Of a stretch of DNA of 14,983 nt, positions 1-4,916 are shown one piece after another. The DNA lies in assembly GCA_964596165.1 (NCBI GenBank), contig CAZQTW010000105.1, positions 1 to 14,983 on the forward strand. Reading direction: 5' to 3'. The stretch is from CAYUQT01 sp964596165 (GTDB taxonomy: Bacteria > Planctomycetota > Phycisphaerae > UBA1845 > JAFGLZ01). The position numbers and the translations under genes were made by a program. Every line of letters begins with the position of its first letter. The first letter of the stretch is position 1. Under the pieces are notes generated by a model that worked only from the letters and a program-made list of their open reading frames with translations, did no database searches and was not told the origin of the DNA.

Positions 1-105
1 GACCATGGCCGCACCACCGGCGTAACGCAGAATATCGCGCCGCGTGGGACCCCATCGATCCGCAACCCAACCTTCGTCTTGTGAGCCAGGCCCCAACTCT
101 CGCAT
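1..105 (-). CDS. Tat-exported protein, N-terminal fragment (product unknown)
   Basis: Thirty-five codons are visible before the gene leaves the window at base 1. ATG at 105-103 is preceded by AAAGGAA at 117-111, a reasonable ribosome binding site. After a polar stretch the protein shows T-R-R-D-I-L-R followed by Y-A-G-G-A-A-M-V. This is a twin-arginine (Tat) motif with the start of the hydrophobic segment, so the product is very likely exported folded to the periplasm. In planctomycetes this kind of leader is common on DUF1501 proteins, sulfatases, Gfo/Idh/MocA oxidoreductases and sugar-phosphate isomerase-like proteins, and the visible part cannot choose between them. The URO-D family gene lies upstream on the same strand with a 209-base gap that contains a good promoter, so this gene probably has its own transcript. 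Confidence 0.7.
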   Translation of the reverse strand, partial: MRELGPGSQDEGWVADRWGPTRRDILRYAGGAAMV

Positions 106-154
106 TGCCGTTCCTTTCGTCGAAAGAAGTGCAGCTCCGGTCCGTTGATCGGTC

Positions 155-182
155 ATTGTATGATCAGTCGTGTTCAGGTCAA
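155..182 (-). promoter_or_regulatory. Sigma70-type promoter for the Tat-signal gene
   Basis: On the minus strand TTGACC (182-177) is followed after 16 bases by TACAAT (160-155). Both hexamers match the consensus at five of six positions. The predicted start near base 148 leaves a leader of about 40 bases before the ATG at 105. This is the strongest promoter match noticed in the window. Confidence 0.5.
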
Positions 183-314
183 CAACATGCAAGCTTGCGA
201 TTCATCGTCCACGGCACTTGATGGGGCAGTGGATTCAAGACAATCGCATTCCACGGCTCGCGGGCCCCGCAGATCATAGGTGCCCCCCGCGTGCCTTTCC
301 GTGGTGGCGAGGCG

Positions 315-1484
315 TCAGTAGTTTCCGAACTCCTGAAGCGCCTCCCACATGGCCACGATATTCTGGGGCGGAACATCCGCCTGGATATTGTGAACCGTAT
401 TGAAGATGAAGCCGCCGCCGGGCGCCAGGTCATCGATTCGTCGGCGAACCTCGGCCTTTACTTCCGCGGGCGTCCCCCGCGGCAGGACGTGCTGCGTGTC
501 CACCCCACCGCCCCAGAACGTCAGGTCCTTACCGAACCGCCGTTTGAGCTCCTTGGTGTCCATGCCCGCCGCGCTCACCTGAACGGGATTGAGGATGTCG
601 ATGCCCGATTCGATCAGATCCGGCAAGAGTGGGGCGACCGCACCGCAGCAATGGTAGAAGATCTTGACGTCCGTTTTGGCGTGTTTTCGGATGAATGCAA
701 AGAGCTTCGCGTGACGCGGCTTGAGGAGTTCGCGATACAGCTCCGGAGCAACCAGGGGCCGGTCTTGCGTGCACAGATCGTCGGCCTCGGACACAATCAT
801 CACGTTCCGGCCGACACATTCCAGCACACGAGCCCAGTACTTCATCTTGATCTCACAGACAACGTCCAGGAGCGCCTCGGCCAGAGGGCGGTTCGTGAGC
901 ATGTCGCAGTAGTAATTCTCGAAACCTCGCATCCAGAGGGCTACCTCCAAGATTCCCGCTGCGTTGCGTCCGAGCACGTAGGCGACCTGTTTGTCATTCA
1001 TGAGTCGGTCGGCTTGTTCGGCGATGCCCTCGTAGCGGCCCGGATCGAGAGGATCCGGCCACTTCACACGGGCCAATTCCGCAACACTCGTGACGTTCGC
1101 CAGCGGGTGGGCGCGCATGTCATAGTAGAAGCCCCCTTCCTGAGGCATCCACCACTCGATGCCCCACTCGTCCCGGTACTTGTGGTAGCCGTCTTCGCTC
1201 CATCGCTTCATATGAAAGCCACGAGGCGCACCAGGGTTGATGCCGCAGACATCCACCTTCAGCCGCTGTCGGACGTCCTCGTGGACCTTGGCGAGTTGCT
1301 GGAACAGGTCTTCGATCTCGACTTCGACCTCGGGCAATCCCAGATAGGCACGCAACCTCCGATAGGCCTGCTCGTGAATGCCCGTCAGGATCGTCCCGCC
1401 CAGATCAAACGGCACCCGGTCGGGTTCCTTGTGGTTCAATGCCGCTTCCACTCGCATGCGACTGGTCCAGTTGTGCGTGGTCAT
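315..1484 (-). CDS. Uroporphyrinogen decarboxylase (URO-D) family protein, methyltransferase-like
   Basis: The 389-residue protein has the overall pattern of the URO-D superfamily TIM barrel. An N-terminal P-D-R-V-P-F-D segment (21-27) is typical of the uncharacterised, non-HemE branch. HCCG at 278-281 corresponds to the H-x-C-G motif that binds zinc in cobalamin-dependent methyltransferases of the MtaA/CmuA type. A G-G-G-V-D-T-Q loop (325-331) and H-N-I-Q-A-D-V-P-P (365-373) follow. The N-terminal substrate motif of true HemE (R-Q-A-G-R) is absent, so haem synthesis is unlikely. Methyl transfer between a corrinoid or thiol carrier and a small substrate is the family-based guess. No corrinoid protein is encoded nearby, so the partner is unknown. 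ATG at 1484 has GGGAG eight bases upstream, and a palindrome lies just beyond it. Members of this family are abundant in planctomycetes and their substrates are mostly unknown. Confidence 0.85.
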   Translation of the reverse strand: MTTHNWTSRMRVEAALNHKEPDRVPFDLGGTILTGIHEQAYRRLRAYLGLPEVEVEIEDLFQQLAKVHEDVRQRLKVDVCGINPGAPRGFHMKRWSEDGYHKYRDEWGIEWWMPQEGGFYYDMRAHPLANVTSVAELARVKWPDPLDPGRYEGIAEQADRLMNDKQVAYVLGRNAAGILEVALWMRGFENYYCDMLTNRPLAEALLDVVCEIKMKYWARVLECVGRNVMIVSEADDLCTQDRPLVAPELYRELLKPRHAKLFAFIRKHAKTDVKIFYHCCGAVAPLLPDLIESGIDILNPVQVSAAGMDTKELKRRFGKDLTFWGGGVDTQHVLPRGTPAEVKAEVRRRIDDLAPGGGFIFNTVHNIQADVPPQNIVAMWEALQEFGNY

Positions 1485-1516
1485 GCTGGAGACTCCCGTG
1501 ACAGCGGGTTACTGTG

Positions 1517-1532
1517 GCGTTGCACGCAACGC
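1517..1532. promoter_or_regulatory. Palindrome upstream of the URO-D gene (candidate operator)
   Basis: GCGTTGC-AC-GCAACGC is a perfect 7+7 inverted repeat with a two-base centre. It lies 33 to 48 bases upstream of the URO-D start codon, where an operator or promoter element would sit. Its shape suits a homodimeric helix-turn-helix repressor, but no regulator gene is present in the window to pair it with. Confidence 0.35.
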
Positions 1533-1561
1533 ATGGCTTAGCAGCATCCTACCGCGCCTGC

Positions 1562-1822
1562 ATGAAGGGGGTAAACCAACTCGCGACCGGCTGAATCCTC
1601 GCAGGGCGGCTCGGCGAGAACTATCTCATCGGCCGGCAGTTCTGGTCATACGAGCAGACGATGCGGAAGGGGAAGGAATTCGAGGACGGGTTCAAGAAGT
1701 TGTTGACCGATCCGTCAAGCCCCTGGGTTCGATACCCGTGGCGGACGGACTTGGGGACGGATTCGCAGGCCTCGTCCGCGCCGGCAACCGTTCCATCCGG
1801 GCCTTCCGAACCGCTCAGATGA
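1562..1822 (+). pseudogene. Small decayed gene with in-frame TGA
   Basis: A plus-strand frame begins with ATG at 1562, is broken by TGA at 1592-1594, and then stays open to TGA at 1820-1822. The part after the break reads like real protein: it contains G-E-N-Y-L-I-G-R-Q-F-W-S-Y-E-Q-T and then F-K-K-L-L-T-D-P-S-S-P-W-V-R-Y-P-W. It is rich in aromatic residues and its third codon positions are GC-rich like the neighbouring genes. The last 20 residues are a low-complexity S/P/A tail. No Shine-Dalgarno sequence is seen before 1562. An internal ATG at 1661 could give a 53-residue product, but it would cut through the conserved-looking part. The frame ends three bases before the stop of the convergent gene. 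I do not recognise the family. A relic of a small planctomycete-type gene is the simplest reading. Confidence 0.4.
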
Positions 1823-1825
1823 CCC

Positions 1826-2581
1826 CTACCGCACCAGCCAGAGCACCAACGCCACCGTACTTACCACAATACCCGCCCCCGCCAGGACGGCCACGATGAT
1901 CAACATGATCGTGAACCGGCGGGTCTGCTGCTCGACGATCTCGCCCAGCCGGCGCTGGTGTTCATCGCTCATCGCCCGCAGCTCGCGCATGGCGTTTGCC
2001 TGATGCTCGGAAGACTCGCCCAACCGGCTGATCGAACGTTCGAATGATTGGAGCGACGTGGCCAGATGGGCGTCGCTCTCCGAGGCCATCTCCAACTGCC
2101 GCTGAACACCGGTTAGCGCATCGGTTTGACCGCGAACGACACGGGGCAACTCGCCCACCGCATCCGAAAGCTGCTGTGTCCGAACGGTGGTGGTCTCCAG
2201 TTGAGCGGCAATGCCCGAAAGAAGCTGGACTTGTTGCTGAGTCGCACCGGGCAATTCGGCCAACGACCGGCTGAGCTGCGAGATACCCGTGGCGATCTTC
2301 TCCGTCCGATCCTCCTGCGTGGCCATGTGCTTCTGTATCGCATCCATCATCTCCAGGACCCGATCGTATCCCTCCTGGAGCCGGCTGATCGTATGCTCGC
2401 GCCGCGCCCACCGGGTCAGGCCCGAACCCGCCTTCTCAATTGGCGGATCCTCTTCGACGGAAACGGCGACCGGCGAGTCAACATCGTCGCCGTTGACGAG
2501 TACGGATTCATTCCGACCCGACCCTGCCTTCCGGCCAGTGAGCCACGCCTTGATCCGTGAAACGAACCCCCGAATGGCCAT
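1826..2581 (-). CDS. Coiled-coil protein with C-terminal membrane anchor
   Basis: The product has 251 residues. A basic N-terminus (F-V-S-R-I-K-A-W-L-T-G-R-K) is followed by an acidic linker. From about residue 60 to 222 there is a long helical region rich in Q, E, L, R and S with heptad-like spacing and repeats such as T-Q-Q-Q-V-Q-L-L-S-G-I. One hydrophobic segment (about 224-250) ends two residues from the C-terminus, which suggests a tail-anchored protein with a cytoplasmic coiled coil. The repeat style recalls the signalling or linker helices of methyl-accepting chemotaxis proteins, but the conserved hairpin tip is not visible, so I leave the function open. ATG at 2581 has GGGAGGG about nine bases upstream. 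A TATACT at 2684-2679 is a possible -10 element, without a convincing -35. The gene is divergent from tsaB and convergent with the small relic. Confidence 0.75.
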   Translation of the reverse strand: MAIRGFVSRIKAWLTGRKAGSGRNESVLVNGDDVDSPVAVSVEEDPPIEKAGSGLTRWARREHTISRLQEGYDRVLEMMDAIQKHMATQEDRTEKIATGISQLSRSLAELPGATQQQVQLLSGIAAQLETTTVRTQQLSDAVGELPRVVRGQTDALTGVQRQLEMASESDAHLATSLQSFERSISRLGESSEHQANAMRELRAMSDEHQRRLGEIVEQQTRRFTIMLIIVAVLAGAGIVVSTVALVLWLVR

Positions 2582-2783
2582 CGTACAGACCCTCCCAACG
2601 GGCCGGTTGACTGGGGACTAAAGACGGTCCTGTCCTACCGCCAGGACCACATCCCAACCCTGGTCAGACGACCCAACGAGTATACCAGCGATCCGGCAAC
2701 AGACCACCCTCCCGTGCGACGTGATCTTGGGAGGTGCGCTCGAAGGCACACCGAGATCGCTTTCTTGTGGCCCGGTCAGCCCC

Positions 2784-2789
2784 TACAAT
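2784..2789 (+). promoter_or_regulatory. -10 box placing the tsaB transcript start at its ATG
   Basis: TACAAT matches the -10 consensus at five of six positions and ends seven bases before the tsaB ATG at 2797. Transcription would then begin at about the A of the ATG, giving a leaderless mRNA. The best -35 candidate, TTCTTG at 2762-2767 with a 16-base spacer, is weak. Confidence 0.35.
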
Positions 2790-2796
2790 CCCTTGT

Positions 2797-3522
2797 ATGT
2801 CAGGTATTGACGACCAGCCCCGAATCGTCTCGATTGAAACCACGGGTCGCCACGGCAGCGTGGCCGTCGCTATCGGCGACCAGTTACTGGCCATGACCCG
2901 GTTCCCCGCCGATCGCCAACATGCCGTTGAGTTGCTGCCCGCAATCGACCGGCTTTGCGCGGCCTGCAATTGGTCGCCGGAGATGATCCAGGAGATCCAC
3001 GTGTCGGCCGGGCCGGGGAGTTTCACGGGCTGCCGGATCGGTATTACAGCGGCGCGCGCCCTGGCGATAGCAAACTCCGTCCGGTTGGTTCGTGTGCCGA
3101 CAGTGGACGTACTGGCGATGAATGCGCTGCAACTACCGGCCCCCCCCGACCACCTCGTGGTCCTGCTTGATGCCCAGCGACGGCAGGTCTATGCCGCGGT
3201 CTATCAACGGAAGGACAAAGAGTACCGGCGTTTGGGAGACGTGAAGAACGGGGACCCGGATTTGCTCTTGGGCGATTTGCCGAGGCCGTGCGCCGTATTG
3301 GGCGAGGGGATCGCCTACCATCGTCGCGCCGTCGAGGACCTTGGATTCGAGATCTTGTCTGAAGACCTCTGGCCGGCTCGTGCCGACAATGTCCTACGTA
3401 TCGGCCGTCAACTAGCCTTGCAGGGGCAATACATCGCTGCCAACGAATTGGTGCCCATCTACATCCGCCTGCCTGAGGCGGAAGAGAAATGGCGCCTCAG
3501 GCACAATGAGGCGATTTGCTGA
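2797..3522 (+). CDS. tsaB: tRNA threonylcarbamoyladenosine biosynthesis protein TsaB
   Basis: TsaB is the partner that activates TsaD in the TsaB-TsaD-TsaE complex, which places threonylcarbamoyl on A37 of ANN-decoding tRNAs in the cytoplasm. The 241-residue protein has the ASKHA-type start (I-V-S-I-E-T-T near 10-16), the diagnostic G-P-G-S-F-T-G-C-R-I-G at 72-82, L-L-D-A-Q-R-R-Q-V-Y-A-A-V-Y in the middle, and a C-terminal P-I-Y-I-R-L-P-E-A-E-E-K-W, all typical of the family. Length is normal. The frame stays open upstream to 2734, but those extra residues do not look like TsaB, so ATG 2797 is chosen. No Shine-Dalgarno sequence precedes it, which fits leaderless translation from the adjacent -10 box. 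The gene stands alone; tsaD, tsaE and rimI are not nearby. Confidence 0.92.
   Translation: MSGIDDQPRIVSIETTGRHGSVAVAIGDQLLAMTRFPADRQHAVELLPAIDRLCAACNWSPEMIQEIHVSAGPGSFTGCRIGITAARALAIANSVRLVRVPTVDVLAMNALQLPAPPDHLVVLLDAQRRQVYAAVYQRKDKEYRRLGDVKNGDPDLLLGDLPRPCAVLGEGIAYHRRAVEDLGFEILSEDLWPARADNVLRIGRQLALQGQYIAANELVPIYIRLPEAEEKWRLRHNEAIC
3470..3503. repeat. Perfect 11-bp inverted repeat at the 3' end of tsaB
   Basis: TGCCTGAGGCG (3470-3480) and CGCCTCAGGCA (3493-3503) are exact reverse complements separated by 12 bases. A further TGAGGCG follows at 3507-3513. The hairpin lies inside the last codons of tsaB, before its stop at 3522, and no T-run follows in either direction. It may act as an RNA-stabilising stem or an overlapping terminator between the two convergent genes, or it may only reflect codon choice. 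Confidence 0.45.
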
Positions 3523-3562
3523 GACAGGACGTTCAGGCAATCATACTGCTGGGAAGTGCCAA

Positions 3563-4054
3563 CTAGGTATCGGTGTCTCGTCGTCTTCCCTCCAGCATCC
3601 TCAGAATGTCCGGCACGAAGGGCGTACCGCATTCAGGACACCGTGGTTCCTCCTGCCCACGAAGATCGTAGCCGCATTCCATGCACACCGGCCTGCCACT
3701 CCTGACCAATTGCTCACGGATTGACCTGCGTATCGTCCTGCGAGAAACAAGACGATCAACCGTGACCATTACAACCGCAGCACAAAGGGAAGAAATGGTG
3801 CGTACCCCGAGCGGCAACTTGGTCCAAGATCCACGTTTCGGTCCGAGCAGCACGCTGGCGGCCCCCGAAATCAGCAGGAAGACCAACGCGAAGAGGAGCA
3901 AGAGAGGGAGAATGCGGGCCAAGGTCCGAGTGGACTTCCACGCAATGTGATAGGCCTCCCCTGCTTCCTGCTCACTGTCAAAGAGACGCAATTCGGGAAA
4001 CGATCTCAGGTTCAGCCACTTGTCCGGCACCTTTCTCTTGCGACTCTTGGGCAT
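3563..4054 (-). CDS. Membrane protein with C-terminal zinc ribbon, planctomycete type
   Basis: The 163-residue protein begins with a basic segment, followed by P-D-K-W-L-N-L-R-S-F-P-E-L-R (10-23). Two hydrophobic segments (about 45-71 and 83-100) come next, then a basic stretch, then a zinc ribbon with C124, C127, C139 and C142. The ribbon reads C-M-E-C-G-Y-D-L-R-G...C-P-E-C-G, a motif seen on many uncharacterised planctomycete membrane proteins. The frame is open back to 4309, but that would overlap the DUF5989 gene. ATG 4054 has GGAG seven bases upstream and is the better start. The in-frame sequence just upstream resembles this protein's own N-terminus and is listed separately. Function is unknown; the ribbon is probably structural or used for protein contact. 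It lies downstream of the carbamoyltransferase block and converges with tsaB, 40 bases away. Confidence 0.75.
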   Translation of the reverse strand: MPKSRKRKVPDKWLNLRSFPELRLFDSEQEAGEAYHIAWKSTRTLARILPLLLLFALVFLLISGAASVLLGPKRGSWTKLPLGVRTISSLCAAVVMVTVDRLVSRRTIRRSIREQLVRSGRPVCMECGYDLRGQEEPRCPECGTPFVPDILRMLEGRRRDTDT

Positions 4055-4191
4055 GGTGTCGCTCCGCACAACCACACCGCCAAAGGGAATGGACGGCACG
4101 CCGGCGAAGCCCTTCAGCTCCGGATAGAGCCGCAGGTAGAGCCATTCATCCGGTAGCTCGCCCTTGACGTCAAATACATCGCAACTCGAAT
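4055..4191 (-). pseudogene. Relic of a duplicated N-terminal segment of the zinc-ribbon gene
   Basis: This stretch is in the same frame as the zinc-ribbon gene and encodes L-P-D-E-W-L-Y-L-R-L-Y-P-E-L-K-G-F. That closely resembles V-P-D-K-W-L-N-L-R-S-F-P-E-L-R-L-F at the start of the gene itself: P-D, W-L, L-R, P-E-L and F align without gaps. No usable in-frame start precedes it short of the DUF5989 gene. An ATG at 4179 lies one frame off; a single-base change in length between 4176 and 4170 would join it to this segment. It is either the rest of a tandem paralogue whose 3' part is lost, or the former 5' end of a longer gene with two copies of the segment. Confidence 0.45.
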
Positions 4192-4200
4192 GGAGTTGCG
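4180..4200 (-). terminator. 8-bp hairpin after DUF5989 (terminator or processing stem)
   Basis: CGCAACTC and GAGTTGCG (4180-4187 and 4193-4200) are perfect reverse complements around a five-base loop, starting ten bases after the DUF5989 stop. Only a short, mixed T-containing stretch follows on the minus strand, so it is not a classical strong terminator. It could reduce transcription into the zinc-ribbon gene or mark a processing end. Confidence 0.4.
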
Positions 4201-4209
4201 CCGGTCTTG

Positions 4210-4422
4210 TCAGAACAACGTATACACGAAGATCCCGCCGCCGCTGCCGCCGATGAAGATCAGCACGCCCAGCAGCGCGAGCACGATGATGATGGGCAAC
4301 ATCCACCACTTCTTGTTGTGCATGAGGAAATCGAAAAACTCACGCACGATGGACGGGCGAGCCTCCTGGGCCTGTTGCATGAAGTCCTGCGACGTGCTTT
4401 CGGGCTGGCGTTCGTCCGGCAT
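4210..4422 (-). CDS. DUF5989 family small membrane protein
   Basis: The 70-residue protein has a polar N-terminal third, then R-E-F-F-D-F-L-M-H-N-K-K-W-W-M-L-P. One membrane segment (about residues 43-61) follows, then a glycine-rich turn and a C-terminal V-Y-T-L-F. This is the signature of the DUF5989 family of small proteins found beside SxtJ and carbamoyltransferase genes. The frame can start at TTG 4428, but GAGGAG at 4434-4429 sits six bases before ATG 4422, so that start is chosen. It begins 22 bases after the SxtJ stop and is almost certainly co-transcribed with it. Its role is unknown. As a one-pass membrane protein of fixed neighbourhood, it could be an accessory subunit of SxtJ. Confidence 0.8.
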   Translation of the reverse strand: MPDERQPESTSQDFMQQAQEARPSIVREFFDFLMHNKKWWMLPIIIVLALLGVLIFIGGSGGGIFVYTLF

Positions 4423-4444
4423 GGTCAACTCCTCGGATGCTCCT

Positions 4445-4864
4445 TCAGAATTGGCTGAAGTATCGTTGCTTCTCTTCGGGTCTGGGCAGGACCTTGGGCT
4501 TCCAGTACGTCGTTGCGCTGGGGTCGCGATTGAGCTGCAACGGGTCCCGACCCAACAAACGGAATACCATACCCGTTCCCGTAATCACAATATAGTAGAC
4601 GATCCCAAGGATCACATACGACATCACCCAGCCGACCGGCCAACTCACCAATGATAGGAAGAGGTACACGGGTTTGGCTGCGGGCGGGATGATCAGCCCC
4701 AGGACCCCGACGATCGTCCCAATGGCCCAAACGACTGCTGCCGCCGACGGGTGCCCGTACCACCGAAGCACCGCTCCGACCACGGCGCAGCCCACCAGCA
4801 TGATGCCGCCGAACTGACGCAACTCGCGTCGCGACGGGTTCCATTTCATCTCGACAAGGGGCAT
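4445..4864 (-). CDS. SxtJ family membrane protein
   Basis: The 139-residue protein has a charged N-terminus (M-K-W-N-P-S-R-R-E-L-R-Q-F-G), hydrophobic segments at about 18-36, 43-61 and 65-104 (long enough for two helices), and a soluble tail ending near W-K-P-K...Q-R-Y-F-S-Q-F. The N-terminal pattern and the W...Y-F-x-Q-F tail match the SxtJ family, named after a gene of the saxitoxin cluster whose function is unknown. The ATG at 4864 has only a weak AAGG upstream. It lies 52 bases after the carbamoyltransferase stop on the same strand and just ahead of DUF5989. This gene order, carbamoyltransferase then SxtJ then DUF5989, recurs in many bacteria. Presence here does not imply saxitoxin production, since no other sxt gene is seen. 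Confidence 0.8.
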   Translation of the reverse strand: MPLVEMKWNPSRRELRQFGGIMLVGCAVVGAVLRWYGHPSAAAVVWAIGTIVGVLGLIIPPAAKPVYLFLSLVSWPVGWVMSYVILGIVYYIVITGTGMVFRLLGRDPLQLNRDPSATTYWKPKVLPRPEEKQRYFSQF

Positions 4865-4916
4865 GGGAGCGACCTTATCCGACCGTAGCGGCCTGCGCCT
4901 CGCCGGCCGTCACGAC

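Noticed and set aside
291..1541. A 416-codon plus-strand open frame opposite the URO-D gene
   Set aside because: It is the antisense shadow of a GC-rich gene. Its translation is rich in R, V and H with no domain logic, while the minus-strand frame gives a clear URO-D protein.
1592..1618. TGA at 1592 read as selenocysteine, with CTCGC/GCGAG downstream as a SECIS-like stem
   Set aside because: The stem is only five pairs, the residues around the TGA show no Cys or known Sec-family pattern, and no selenoprotein machinery is seen.
4055..4309. A 248-residue form of the zinc-ribbon protein starting at 4309
   Set aside because: It would overlap the DUF5989 gene by about 100 bases and its first 40 residues are basic and His-rich shadow-like sequence. 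The ATG at 4054 has its own Shine-Dalgarno site.
4425..4844. A second 139-codon minus-strand frame overlapping SxtJ
   Set aside because: Its translation is Arg/Gly/Ala-rich without membrane segments. The overlapping frame ending at 4445 matches the SxtJ pattern and has proper neighbours.
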